A DNA stretch of 64,000 bases from Rhizobium sp. 9140 (GCF_900067135.1 NZ_FJUR01000001.1:3605123-3669122); one strand, 5' to 3'. Shown: positions 25,320 to 33,694, numbered from the stretch's first letter. A program made the numbers and translations. Notes: generated by a model from the sequence alone, not told the origin.

Positions 25320-25884
25320 GCAGCTGCCCCACATTCGGTTGGGGTGCGGAGCCGTCTTCGATGGGCAGCGGCGACCAGTGCGTGAATGTGCCACTCGACT
25401 CATACGGCGAGTAGACATGCCGACCGTCATGACGTTTCTCATCGATGTCGTCGGTGAAGATATCAAAGGGATCGTCCGGCCAGACGAAATCGTCGAACTC
25501 TTCATGCCAGCGCACGATGACATAACGGTCCCATGTGCCGCCGGGCGCCGGTCCCCGATAGGCAAGGAACCATGTCCCGTCTTTTGGCGCGCTCTCGATG
25601 GGGTAACGCCCAACCAGATCTGCCTGGGGTGATGGGGCGGCGATGATGCTTGTGATGTAACCGTAAAAGTTGGAACCGGCCCACATGTCAGACTGATCGT
25701 CATAATTCGATCCGTCGAACATGGCGTAGAAGGCGTCGGTGACTTCGGCACGAACCTGCGTTTCACTCATCGCCGAGATGCGCGGCATGTCTTCGTCTGA
25801 CATGCCGGCATCGTTTAGCATTTCGAGGCGATCCTTCTCCGGGATATCGGAGATCTCAATCTCAAAGGATAGGGTGAGTTTCAT
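25210..25884 (-). CDS. Early protein with DUF551-like C-terminal segment
   Basis: 224 residues. The N-terminus is acidic (MKLTLSFEIEISDIPEKDRL). Residues about 93-180 (YPIESAPKDGTWFLAYRGP, then GTFTHWSPLP) look like DUF551-type phage segments. The last 40 residues (SLRPLLRQPYGRPTPERLSS) are basic and low-complexity and lie opposite the plus-strand gene, so the true protein may originally have ended earlier. Function unknown. Confidence 0.55.
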   Translation of the reverse strand: MKLTLSFEIEISDIPEKDRLEMLNDAGMSDEDMPRISAMSETQVRAEVTDAFYAMFDGSNYDDQSDMWAGSNFYGYITSIIAAPSPQADLVGRYPIESAPKDGTWFLAYRGPAPGGTWDRYVIVRWHEEFDDFVWPDDPFDIFTDDIDEKRHDGRHVYSPYESSGTFTHWSPLPIEDGSAPQPNVGQLPTSLRPLLRQPYGRPTPERLSSRRVEDARDSEGEPQ

Positions 25885-25894
25885 GGTCTCGCCC

Positions 25895-26554
25895 TCACGC
25901 CTTGGCCAGATCGATGGTCACGGCCTTGAACTCGTCCGTGATCCGTTCGCGACGATAGAAGCGGACATACTGCTTTGAGCCCGTCACGCGCATCGCATCG
26001 CGGATGGCATCCATGGCGCGCTTCCACCGCGGATCGTCAATCTCGTGCCGCATCAGCATGAAGATCTCCGAACGGTTGATCTTGCCCTCGCTGTCGGTGT
26101 TGAACGCGCGCGTGACGATCGACTGGATCTCCGGCCGGCTATCGCTCGACCATTCATTCAGGCATTCGTCGATCAGGCTCTTGGCAATGTGCAGTTCCGA
26201 CCCGAAGTCGATCAGCTCCTGCACCTGCACCTGAACCTTCATGAGCCCATCGAACGTCTGATACGTCCGGTTGCCCTTCGCGCCGCCGACCTTCGCTTTG
26301 TACTCCTGCGCAATCAGGGCGTCGAAGTCGCCGAGATCCGTCATGGTGTGGCCACGGAACCGGGCGATCTGCTCATTCAGCGAGACGGCAAAACCCATGA
26401 TCTTGCGAACAGTCTCGTCTTCGAGCTGGTGCTGCGGCTTGACCATCGAGAGCGGGACGTAAGAGCCCTTCGCATCCACCATGAAGTCCCGGCCGTTGAT
26501 GGCGATCACGCCGTCGTTGCGTTCTTCCAGAATTACTGCGTCCATTTTCATCAT
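25895..26554 (-). CDS. DUF3164 family protein
   Basis: 219 residues. Matches the DUF3164 pattern of Mu-like early regions (FMVDAKGSYVPLSMVKPQ, FAVSLNEQIARFRGHTMTDL, KGNRTYQTFDGLMKVQVQV, FNTDSEGKINRSEI, SKQYVRFYRR). The family is frequent between MuB and GemA; its role is unknown, with DNA metabolism suggested. ATGA overlap with the upstream gene. Confidence 0.85.
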   Translation of the reverse strand: MMKMDAVILEERNDGVIAINGRDFMVDAKGSYVPLSMVKPQHQLEDETVRKIMGFAVSLNEQIARFRGHTMTDLGDFDALIAQEYKAKVGGAKGNRTYQTFDGLMKVQVQVQELIDFGSELHIAKSLIDECLNEWSSDSRPEIQSIVTRAFNTDSEGKINRSEIFMLMRHEIDDPRWKRAMDAIRDAMRVTGSKQYVRFYRRERITDEFKAVTIDLAKA

Positions 26555-26844
26555 CCTTTTTTGAACGCGTCGTCAGCGTTCTTGAGGTCTTTGGCGGTAG
26601 CAACCACATGATCGCGGGCTGCCTTCTCGCCGGGTGTGTACTGAGCCTGTTCGAAACGGGAGATGGCCCGTTTCAGGCGTTCGATGGAGAGGCGGACCGC
26701 CCGTAGGCGGCTCCGCGTGGTGGCTTCATCGCGGTTGGCGGCTTCGATCAGCCGGACGTTCACGATGTCGTCGATCTCCGGCTGAAGCCGTCTGAGGAGG
26801 TCCGCTTTCGGGAAGGCGAACAGAAGGTCGAGCGTGTCCTTCAT
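26551..26844 (-). CDS. Hypothetical helical early protein
   Basis: 97 residues starting MKDTLDLLFAFPKADLLRRL at ATG 26844, which overlaps the preceding stop by 4 bp. Basic and helical (TTRSRLRAVRLSIERLKRA), ending in KNADDAFKKG. No family recognised. The overlaps at both ends define it. Confidence 0.55.
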   Translation of the reverse strand: MKDTLDLLFAFPKADLLRRLQPEIDDIVNVRLIEAANRDEATTRSRLRAVRLSIERLKRAISRFEQAQYTPGEKAARDHVVATAKDLKNADDAFKKG

Positions 26845-27134
26845 GCTGCATCGCCTCCTCCGTTCCATGTCGGCTTCGGAGCCTCGGGCCGACGGAACGG
26901 CACGATGTTGCCGCCGACCACGACGAGCTGCGGCCGTGGAGAGGCCAATGTCAGCTCGCGAGACAGGAAGCGGTTTTCCTCCTCCTCGCCTGTCGCCAGT
27001 TCGATCACCGTGTTCAGCTGGGTCAGGAGAGCAGCGACGTCCTCGCCGCTGAACGTGCCGCCGCCATGAACGAACGGCTTCAGCTGGTTGCGGATGGCGG
27101 TTGCGTGGTGCGATGCCTTGGCGCTGAATTTCAT
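26841..27134 (-). CDS. Hypothetical early protein
   Basis: 97 residues. The N-terminus is basic (MKFSAKASHHATAIRNQLKP), then GGGTFSGEDVAALLTQLNTV and a Pro-rich end (VPFRRPEAPKPTWNGGG). 4-bp overlaps with both neighbours. No family recognised. Confidence 0.55.
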   Translation of the reverse strand: MKFSAKASHHATAIRNQLKPFVHGGGTFSGEDVAALLTQLNTVIELATGEEEENRFLSRELTLASPRPQLVVVGGNIVPFRRPEAPKPTWNGGGDAA

Positions 27135-27415
27135 GACTTCCTCCCGAAATCTGGACGGATGATCGTGCCCGCTGACGGCAGCATGTCGGCCAAGGTGTCC
27201 GTGGCGGTCTGTTCGATGCGGGTGCGGTACTCGCGGCCGGCTTCGGTCTCGCGAAGGATGGAAAGCTCAAGCTCCATGCTCGCCGCGAGCTTTTCGAGGA
27301 TGCGGAGTTTGTGATCCAACACGCCTGCGAAAACGGAACCAGCAAGCACGTCCTTGGCACCGTCACGCAGTTGGCCGAGTTCCGTGCTCAGGGTCTGGTC
27401 GAGCGCCCTCCTCAT
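27131..27415 (-). CDS. Hypothetical early protein downstream of MuB
   Basis: 94 residues from ATG 27415 (ATGA overlap with the MuB stop; an in-frame ATG 30 bp upstream lies inside MuB). Helical (LRDGAKDVLAGSVFAGVLDH, KLRILEKLAASMELELSIL). Position immediately after MuB suggests a replication or transposition accessory, but nothing in the sequence shows this. Confidence 0.55.
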   Translation of the reverse strand: MRRALDQTLSTELGQLRDGAKDVLAGSVFAGVLDHKLRILEKLAASMELELSILRETEAGREYRTRIEQTATDTLADMLPSAGTIIRPDFGRKS

Positions 27416-28437
27416 GAGATGTCTCCCAGATCCCGGTTCTTCCAAGCCATCTGCAGGTGCTTGAGCGTGACCTCGTCGCCGTCGCCGATCGCGGCCATGG
27501 TGGCCAGCTTCATGGTGCGGTCGATCTGCCGGAGCGCGCCCGGCTTCAGAGCGATACCAAGCAGGAACCGGATCATGTCATCGTCCTGGACGTCCCATGC
27601 CGCGATCAGCGTGCGCGCATCGTCGCCACGGCTCGGCTCACGCTTCAGGCGCTTGTCGAAGCGAGAGAGCACCTGCGCGCGGCTGGAAACCGACCGCGAC
27701 CGTTCCTTCATGAAGTCGCCGGCCGTGTCCTCGTTTCCGAGAAGCGCGACACCGCACTTGTTGATATCGACGAAGTGCCGGAGCTGATTGATCGCATCCG
27801 GCAAGAGGTTCTGCGCCTCGTCGATGATCAGGATCGAACCGTCGCCGATCCGCTGCAGCTTCCGGCCGATGGCCCGCACCAGGCGCGCCGGATTGTGCTC
27901 CGAAACATCCAGTTCTGCGGCCAGCTCGACGAGCATGCCGTGCACCGTCTTCGTGTTCGGACTGATCGTGGCGAGATACGCATGCGGCCGGGTCAGGCAG
28001 AAATGACGTGCCGCCGTGGTCTTGCCGACGCCGGCATCGAGCGTGATGGCAACGAAGCCCGCCGTCACCTGAGCATAGGCGAGCGTTTCGAGGATCTCGC
28101 GCGCAACCAGCGTCTGCTGGAAAACAGGCGAGACAGGAACACGGGAGGCAAGGCCCGAGCTTTCCTCGAGCGCCGCCAGCCAGTTGCTGACCTGATTGTT
28201 CTGGTTGACGAGAACGCCGAGATACTTGCCCGACGCCCACTGCGAGAAGGTGCCGTCCGGAATGTTCGTCCGGCGGGCGATCGCCGTCTTGTTCCAGCCA
28301 TTCGCCGTGGCCACGCCGATGACGCGCGAGATCAGGGTGCGCCAGATCTCGACGTCCTGCGCCGGGTGCTTGGCCAGAAACTCGGCTGTCGGCTGCGGGT
28401 GATCCCATCCGCTACTTGTGCCTGTGGTATTTTTCAT
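27412..28437 (-). CDS. MuB-like AAA+ transposition target-capture ATPase
   Basis: 341 residues. N-terminal helix-turn-helix (NGWNKTAIARRTNIPDGTFS, about 47-66), Walker A DAGVGKTT at 134-141 and Walker B SILIIDEAQ at 201-209. MuB binds DNA as ATP filaments, delivers targets to the transposase and enforces target immunity. An AAGGAA ribosome site precedes ATG 28437. It follows MuA after a 77-bp gap holding a plus-strand terminator. Target immunity makes the adjacency of two related prophages noteworthy. Confidence 0.92.
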   Translation of the reverse strand: MKNTTGTSSGWDHPQPTAEFLAKHPAQDVEIWRTLISRVIGVATANGWNKTAIARRTNIPDGTFSQWASGKYLGVLVNQNNQVSNWLAALEESSGLASRVPVSPVFQQTLVAREILETLAYAQVTAGFVAITLDAGVGKTTAARHFCLTRPHAYLATISPNTKTVHGMLVELAAELDVSEHNPARLVRAIGRKLQRIGDGSILIIDEAQNLLPDAINQLRHFVDINKCGVALLGNEDTAGDFMKERSRSVSSRAQVLSRFDKRLKREPSRGDDARTLIAAWDVQDDDMIRFLLGIALKPGALRQIDRTMKLATMAAIGDGDEVTLKHLQMAWKNRDLGDIS

Positions 28438-28465
28438 CTACTTGGTTCCTTGCATAGAGACTTCC

Positions 28466-28497
28466 GGGCGCCCCTTCGTTGTGGCGCCCATTTTTTT
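28466..28497 (+). terminator. Intrinsic terminator on the plus strand between transposase and MuB genes
   Basis: Stem GGGCGCC (28,466-28,472)/GGCGCCC (28,483-28,489) with a 10-nt loop, then A and seven T (28,491-28,497). It is oriented against the early operon. The minus-strand reading has no T-run after the stem, so the early transcript should pass it. Confidence 0.65.
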
Positions 28498-28514
28498 GGT
28501 CGGAACCGTACGCA

Positions 28515-30536
28515 TTACTTTTCGGCTCTGGTCTTACGGCCGGGCTTTACTGACCCTGCCGCTGTCTTCCCCGTGGGGAATGGGATGATCGCGCTCTCCT
28601 CGCCCATGATCCGGGCAAGTCCGCGCGAGAAACTGTTTTCAAATTCGCCTTCACCGATCGCCTCGGCCGAGACGGCCGGAGCGAGGTTGCTGCCCGTGAT
28701 GAGGCGGGTGACGACGGGGCGCGGCGCCGGTGTCTCCGGGCGCTTCTCAGCCTTCTGGGCCTTGGCATAGATGTCGGCCAGCTTGCCGGCTTCGATCGTG
28801 CGGTTGAGTTCCAGCAACGACTTCGTTGCCTTGGCGTGATCGGAGGCCTGCCGTGCCGTCTGACGAGCAGCGGCTTGGCAGTCGAAACCAGTGGGGAGCA
28901 CGCACTCCGCGTCACCAATGAACCGGCCGGCGCCGTCGTAGAGCTTGACGGCACCATGCAGGTTTGCCGGATCGAACCGCATGGTCAGCTTTTTGCCGAT
29001 CCACTGATTGAGTACCGGAGCCCAATAGCGGTTGCCGGCGTAGTGGACCGCACCATCCGGCTTGCGAGCGGTGATGTTCTCGGCCGCAAGCATCCAGAGC
29101 GCGCGCTGCGCCGTGCTGGAGTAGCGCAGGATGGTCGAGGGTTCGGCGACGGACTCCGCAAACACGGCGTTGAAGCTGCGGCCATCGGCCATCTCTGTCT
29201 GACGGCCCTCGCGAGCATTGTGCTCTTCGACCATTGCCGAGACATGCTCCTGAAGCACATCGAGCTTCACGGCACGGCGTCCATAATCCTCGGGCTTCTC
29301 GGCAACGTTCGGGCCTGTGTAGGCCCCGGCCATGGCGGGATGCCGCGAAATCTCGTCGGCCAGATCCTTCCAGGCGCGTTCGATCGGCTTTGACCGGCCA
29401 GAATACGGCTTGGTGAAGTGCGCCTCGATGTCGAGCGTCTTCAGGAGGCCGGCGACCTCGTCTTCCGTGATCTTGTACCGGTTCCGGGCCTTGGCGCCGC
29501 CAGAGATCTTCTTCGAAGCGAACGCTTTCCCGTTGTCCATGTAGATGTGGTAGGGCAGCGCGCCGTCCGCGTTCTCGATCATCGCGCCGATGCAGGAGCG
29601 CACCGCTTCCCACGTCTCGGCTTCAGACAGGATCCACGACAGCACCTTGCGGGAGTAAATGTCTTGGATCCCGATGAGGATGACGCGCACCGGCACCTTC
29701 TTCCAGGGCACACGCACGAACAGATCGAGCTTGTGACCATCGGTGTTGACCATCTGCATGGCATGAAGATGCGCGACAGAGCGGGTCTGCGCCGGGAACA
29801 GCCGGGCGGCGGCTTCCTTGCCCTCACGGGCCAATATCTGGACAGCTTTCGGAACCTCAGCTTCGAGGCGCCGGCGCAGCGTGCGCTCGGAAGGGATCGG
29901 CGACCAGCCGTTCGCCTTGGCCGCAGTCATCATCCGGCGGAAGCAGGACGAAAACTTCGGCTTGCCCGACCGCAGGTAGTCCGACTTCAGGACCTCCCAG
30001 GCGTCAGCATGACAATCGGCAAGATCTGCGACAACACCGTTGACCGCAGGCGAGAAGGACGGTGCCAGCGCTGCGAGCCAGTCGGCCCGCGCGTGGCCTT
30101 CGACCATCTGACGCCAGTTGTAGTAGGTCCTCTCCGCGACATCGGCCATACGGGTGCAGTGCCTGACGGCAACCGTCGTCCCGATGCCGGACTTCTCCAT
30201 GTCGTCGACCGCGATTAACACGTTGAAACGCTTCCGGCAGATGTCCTTGTGCTCGTCGGTCAGGGCCTCAAAGCGGCCCCAAAGCAGCTTCGAAGCATCC
30301 TTGACGTCTGCTGCGGTCAGATCCGTATTCAGGAAGGCGAGCTTCTGCCGCGCCTCTTTCGGCAGCAGTGAGTAGTGATATTTGAGGCCACCGCCTTGCT
30401 TGGCGATAGCTGCCACTTTCCCGGCCTGATGATCCCATCCCGCGCGATCCGCATGGTCGCGGATACGCCGGACAGACGTAGGAAGGCCCGGCAACTTTGC
30501 CTCGGCGAGTTCAGGGATGGTGAACCACTCTTTCAT
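28515..30536 (-). CDS. Mu-type transposase (MuA-like DDE recombinase)
   Basis: 673 residues (MuA 663). An N-terminal Mu DNA-binding domain (WFTIPELAEAKLPGLPTSVR) is followed by helix-turn-helix end-binding parts. The integrase core has Asp266 (NTDGHK), Asp334 (YMDNGKAF) and Glu386 (KPIERAWKDL), matching D269/D336/E392 of MuA. A Mu C-terminal beta domain and a basic tail follow. It cuts phage ends and joins them to target DNA for integration and replicative transposition. It overlaps the upstream gene by one base. Confidence 0.95.
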   Translation of the reverse strand: MKEWFTIPELAEAKLPGLPTSVRRIRDHADRAGWDHQAGKVAAIAKQGGGLKYHYSLLPKEARQKLAFLNTDLTAADVKDASKLLWGRFEALTDEHKDICRKRFNVLIAVDDMEKSGIGTTVAVRHCTRMADVAERTYYNWRQMVEGHARADWLAALAPSFSPAVNGVVADLADCHADAWEVLKSDYLRSGKPKFSSCFRRMMTAAKANGWSPIPSERTLRRRLEAEVPKAVQILAREGKEAAARLFPAQTRSVAHLHAMQMVNTDGHKLDLFVRVPWKKVPVRVILIGIQDIYSRKVLSWILSEAETWEAVRSCIGAMIENADGALPYHIYMDNGKAFASKKISGGAKARNRYKITEDEVAGLLKTLDIEAHFTKPYSGRSKPIERAWKDLADEISRHPAMAGAYTGPNVAEKPEDYGRRAVKLDVLQEHVSAMVEEHNAREGRQTEMADGRSFNAVFAESVAEPSTILRYSSTAQRALWMLAAENITARKPDGAVHYAGNRYWAPVLNQWIGKKLTMRFDPANLHGAVKLYDGAGRFIGDAECVLPTGFDCQAAARQTARQASDHAKATKSLLELNRTIEAGKLADIYAKAQKAEKRPETPAPRPVVTRLITGSNLAPAVSAEAIGEGEFENSFSRGLARIMGEESAIIPFPTGKTAAGSVKPGRKTRAEK

Positions 30537-30994
30537 CAGCGGCCCCGTCGCTTGATCGTGACGGGACGCGCCTGCAGTGTCTTCAGTTCGGCTGCCAGCT
30601 CGCGTTGCTCCTGCTGAAGGCGTGCGATCTCGGCAAGCCGGGCCTCGTCGCCTTCGAGCAGGATCAAGCCATCCTCACTGAGCACCACATCCCAAAGCCA
30701 GACGGCTCCGGTTGCCCGAACGAACGCCTTGAAGCGCACGAGGCTGATGTCGTGGGCCGTCTTGCTCTCGGCCGTGTAGGCATCGAGCGCGCCTTTCGAC
30801 ACGGACGACAGGCCGAGGTAGTGAGCCATGCGGGTGGCGATCGTGGGCCGATCGTACGGGCATTCGCGGATGGCGCGGGCCATCTCGCGCTTCAGCAGCG
30901 AGCGGAAACGATCGAGGTCGATCTGCTCGGCAGCCTGCCGTACGGGAAACACAGCTTCGGCGAAGAAGTCGAACTGGTGAGGATCGCGCTTCAT
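30536..30994 (-). CDS. Hypothetical early protein upstream of transposase
   Basis: 152 residues. N-terminus FDFFAEAVFPVRQAAEQIDL. The central part is DNA-binding-like (RPTIATRMAHYLGLSSVSKG), and a C-terminal coiled coil (ARLAEIARLQQEQRELAAEL) ends in basic KRRGR. Comparable genes occur upstream of the transposase in alphaproteobacterial Mu-like phages. A DNA-binding accessory role is plausible, not shown. Confidence 0.6.
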   Translation of the reverse strand: MKRDPHQFDFFAEAVFPVRQAAEQIDLDRFRSLLKREMARAIRECPYDRPTIATRMAHYLGLSSVSKGALDAYTAESKTAHDISLVRFKAFVRATGAVWLWDVVLSEDGLILLEGDEARLAEIARLQQEQRELAAELKTLQARPVTIKRRGR

Positions 30995-31818
30995 GCTGCA
31001 CGCTCCAGAAACGAGAAGTCCGAGTTCGAGCCGATATGGTCGAGGAACCGGCGCTGCGTCTCCTCGTCGGCCTTGCTCCAGAGCGCTGCCATCTTTTCGA
31101 AGACGGCCTGCTGCGGATCGACCTCGGCTTTCGGAGCCTTCAGCATCTGCAAAACCGGCTTGATGTCCGGGCTTTCCCGAAGGGCGTTCGCTACCCTCAG
31201 CTGATCGTCGGCCGACAGCTTTGCCAGCTTGAGCAGCATGGACTGATCGCCTTCGGCATCTGTCCCCCGCACGGCGTGACGCAGTACCGGATGAAGGTTC
31301 TGGCCAATACGTGTTGCGCGTTTGTAGGTGTTCTCTCCGAAACCCAGTCGTTCCTGGACTGCTCTCGACAACTCTCTTCCAGAGGAAAACATCGTAGGGT
31401 CATCGTGACCCTTCGAGTTCTTCAGGTGTCGCGTCTTATCGATTTTGCCGTTTTTCTCCTCCCACAACTCGCGATACTTCATGACGAAGATGGCGCGATC
31501 GAGCGGGTTCAGCTCGTTGCGATAGAGGTTCTCGGAGATCTCCAGCAGCTGCGCTTCTTGCGCATCTGCCTCGACGATGATGGCGTCGATTTCGGACCAA
31601 CCGAGCAGCTTGGCTGCCGTCGTGCGGTAGCCGCCGGCGACCAGCGTGAAGGGCGTAGCGCCCTTGTTCTTTGCAGGCGTCCTGCGGATCATGATCGGGC
31701 TGATCTGGCCGCGCTCGGTAAGCGAGGCCGCGAGCATTTCAACATAGGCCGGGTCGATCGGCCGGAGCCGGTCACCGATATGAATGTCTGAGAGGGGTGC
31801 ACGGATGAACTCGGCCAT
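30991..31818 (-). CDS. ParB/Spo0J-like nuclease-domain protein
   Basis: 275 residues. The N-terminal ParB domain shows IHIGDRLRPIDPAYVEMLAA, RGQISPIMIRR, LVAGGYRTTAAKLLGW and ISENLYRNELNPLDRA (the ENLxRxxL box that contacts CTP/DNA in ParB). A helical DNA-binding part (LGFGENTYKRATRIGQNLHP) follows. In phages such proteins act as early regulators or in DNA handling. No ParA partner is seen, so partition is unlikely. 4-bp overlap downstream and one base upstream. Confidence 0.82.
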   Translation of the reverse strand: MAEFIRAPLSDIHIGDRLRPIDPAYVEMLAASLTERGQISPIMIRRTPAKNKGATPFTLVAGGYRTTAAKLLGWSEIDAIIVEADAQEAQLLEISENLYRNELNPLDRAIFVMKYRELWEEKNGKIDKTRHLKNSKGHDDPTMFSSGRELSRAVQERLGFGENTYKRATRIGQNLHPVLRHAVRGTDAEGDQSMLLKLAKLSADDQLRVANALRESPDIKPVLQMLKAPKAEVDPQQAVFEKMAALWSKADEETQRRFLDHIGSNSDFSFLERAA

Positions 31819-32186
31819 TACGCGGCATCCTCGACGGCTTCATGCAGGGCGGTCGTGAACAGGTCTTGCGCGCGGGCGGCGATCGCGCGGTACGTCCGCT
31901 CGAACACAGGCTCGTCGCAGCGATAATCGACCGTGCGGACGGCCTGACCGACCATCGTGCGACCGACACCGAGCAGCACCATCACGCGACGGCGCGGGAT
32001 ACCGAACTGGACCATGAGGACATGGATGGCGACCTGCCGAGCAAGCGCGGCGTCCAGCATATCGACCGGCGGATTGATGATGAACCGGAGCGGCAGGTGG
32101 CTGAAATGCGACCGGCTGGCACGATAAGCGGCAGCGACCATCGCCTGCAGCCGCTCTTCAGCGGAAAACGGGTTGAGATGGCTCAC
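31818..32186 (-). CDS. DnaA domain IV-like DNA-binding protein
   Basis: 122 residues. ARQVAIHVLMVQFGIPRRRV, then VLLGVGRTMVGQAVRTVDYR follow the pattern of the C-terminal DnaA helix-turn-helix that reads DnaA boxes (RQIAMYL...IG..FGRDHSTV in the family). There is no ATPase domain. In a transposable phage early operon it might compete for host origins or act as a repressor. The resemblance is by eye. Confidence 0.55.
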   Translation of the reverse strand: MSHLNPFSAEERLQAMVAAAYRASRSHFSHLPLRFIINPPVDMLDAALARQVAIHVLMVQFGIPRRRVMVLLGVGRTMVGQAVRTVDYRCDEPVFERTYRAIAARAQDLFTTALHEAVEDAA

Positions 32187-32470
32187 AGGCTGGCCCTCGC
32201 AACGCTGAAGATGACCGCGAGGAGACCCATGGCAGCGACGCCAAAGATCAAGGTCGTGTCGGCAGCACGGCAGATCGACGAGCGAGCCGGGATGAACGGG
32301 TTACTGCCAAATTCGGGCGTCACTTTCGCCATAGGCTTGAGCGCGGAAACGCGAGAGACTTCAGTTGTGGCGCGGACGGCGCCGTGACTGACGGCCGGGG
32401 ACTTCGGGTCCCTGCGGCAAGTGTCGCGGTAGGCTAGAGCAGACGGTCGTTCGTTCGCGCCCACCATCAC
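32183..32470 (-). CDS. Small protein with C-terminal membrane helix
   Basis: 95 residues. The N-terminal two thirds are hydrophilic and the end is one hydrophobic helix (TLIFGVAAMGLLAVIFSVA), like a tail-anchored protein. Overlaps ner and the DnaA-like gene by 4 bp. No family recognised. Confidence 0.5.
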   Translation of the reverse strand: MMVGANERPSALAYRDTCRRDPKSPAVSHGAVRATTEVSRVSALKPMAKVTPEFGSNPFIPARSSICRAADTTLIFGVAAMGLLAVIFSVARASL

Positions 32471-32733
32471 GCGGCACTCCGGCCGGCGTTGGCATACTTG
32501 GGCGAAAGGATCTTGGATGTCGTCTTGGGATAACGATCAGGAAAAAGCTGCTCGACGGGTTCGCCGAGGAAGTCGGCAATCGCCTGCTCGGATTTCGCGT
32601 TGGGGCGGTTCCAGATCGTGCGGAAACCCCCAGGACTGACATTGTTGATTTCTGCCAGTTTCGTTAAGGTCATCCCACGGCGGCGAAGTTCGCCGAGGAT
32701 GGCGTGACGGTCCCACTTTCGGGGCTTGGTCAT
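32467..32733 (-). CDS. ner: Ner-like early repressor (Nlp family)
   Basis: 88 residues from ATG 32733, chosen because AGGAG lies 7 nt upstream and the protein then starts MTKPRKWDRHAILGELRRRG like Ner/Nlp proteins. It contains MTLTKLAEINNVSPGGFRTI and ends the domain with LFPDRYPK, matching the family's (I/L)WPxRY. In Mu, Ner turns down the early and repressor promoters. It is first gene of the early operon, divergent from the repressor. Confidence 0.85.
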   Translation of the reverse strand: MTKPRKWDRHAILGELRRRGMTLTKLAEINNVSPGGFRTIWNRPNAKSEQAIADFLGEPVEQLFPDRYPKTTSKILSPKYANAGRSAA

Positions 32734-32748
32734 CCGGTTTCTCCTGCG

Positions 32749-32776
32749 AAAAGCGGATGTTGGCGCATCCGCTTTT
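32749..32776. terminator. Terminator-like hairpin in the ner leader
   Basis: Arms AAAAGCGGATG (32,749-32,759) and CATCCGCTTTT (32,766-32,776), loop of 6. The plus strand has five T at its end and the minus strand four T just before the ner ribosome site. It could attenuate early transcription or insulate the divergent repressor promoter. Confidence 0.55.
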
Positions 32777-32831
32777 TGTTGAATGTTGTTGAGCACAAGC
32801 AGCCCGCATTACGCGGCTGCTATTGATAGAG

Positions 32832-32875
32832 GTAAAGCGGTTTTATGGCTTTGTAAAGCGTAAAGCGGCTCTATG
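32832..32875. promoter_or_regulatory. Repeated operator-like sites upstream of the repressor
   Basis: GTAAAGCGGTTTTATG (32,832-32,847) and GTAAAGCGGCTCTATG (32,860-32,875) are direct repeats spaced exactly 28 bp apart (14 of 16 identical), with a partial third copy GTAAAGCG at 32,853-32,860. They lie in the divergent ner/repressor gap, ending 9 bp before the repressor ATG. They are likely repressor or Ner operators. Confidence 0.6.
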
Positions 32876-32884
32876 TTTTAAAAT

Positions 32885-33580
32885 ATGGCGCGTCCTGAAT
32901 CCGCACCTAAGACCGAGCTGGCAGCACGGCTTCGAGAGTTTCGCCGACAGATGGGCGATCCTGAACGAGATGAATTTGCGCGCGGGCTGGGCGTCGGAAA
33001 GACAACGCTTGCCTCGTACGAACGAGGCGAGACCGAGCCGACAGCCTCAGTGTTGAACGCCTATCGGGAAAAGTATGGTGCTAACTTGATTTGGTTTGTC
33101 ACCGGCAAAGGCGAAGCCGTTGAGGCCAACCAGCGCGTACAACCGGCTGATCTACCGGCTGAGTTCATCCGCTTGCCGCAGTACGATGTCGCAGCCTCAG
33201 CCGGGCGGGGTGTGATTTCGTACGTAGAACACGCCGCTAACGAGGTGACGTTCGAGAAGCGGTTCCTTCGTGCTCTCGGTGCGCAGCCTGAAAGCTGTTT
33301 CCTCATGTGGGCGAAGGGGGACAGCATGTTGCCGACCTTTCCAGATGGGGCCATGCTGATCGTCGATCAAAGCCAACAGACTGTCGATGACGGCCGGATC
33401 TACGTCTTTAACGCTGAGGGCAATTTGCTCGTGAAACGCGCCAGATGGCGCTTTGACGGCAGTCTCGACCTGATGTCGGACAACGTTGCCGGAAATTACC
33501 CGGTAGAAAGCTTCGTGACAGACCGCATCGTCGATCTGATCGTGGTCGGACGCGTTGTATGGTACGGCCGTTCCGCATAG
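32885..33580 (+). CDS. LexA/cI-type phage repressor (XRE HTH plus S24 peptidase)
   Basis: 231 residues. N-terminal helix-turn-helix (FARGLGVGKTTLASYERGET, about 31-50). The C-terminal S24 domain has a candidate cleavage bond Ala106-Gly107 (AASAGRGV), Ser147 (KGDSMLPTF) and Lys184 (LLVKRARW). The Ser-Lys spacing of 37 equals that of LexA. It should bind the operators upstream, keep early genes off and be inactivated by RecA-stimulated self-cleavage after DNA damage. No clear ribosome site precedes ATG 32885, so the mRNA may be nearly leaderless. Confidence 0.88.
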   Translation: MARPESAPKTELAARLREFRRQMGDPERDEFARGLGVGKTTLASYERGETEPTASVLNAYREKYGANLIWFVTGKGEAVEANQRVQPADLPAEFIRLPQYDVAASAGRGVISYVEHAANEVTFEKRFLRALGAQPESCFLMWAKGDSMLPTFPDGAMLIVDQSQQTVDDGRIYVFNAEGNLLVKRARWRFDGSLDLMSDNVAGNYPVESFVTDRIVDLIVVGRVVWYGRSA

Positions 33581-33694
33581 GTCAATTTTCCTAGCGTAAG
33601 GTAGCTTGTGAGAATCTTTTCCACAGCCGATTGACTCCCGATAACTAGGGGAACAAACTAGGAACATCCGCAGCTTTAAAGCAAGGAGTTCCAG

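Noticed and set aside
31036..31791. A 251-codon plus-strand frame
   Set aside because: Antisense to the ParB-like gene, whose family motifs are clear.
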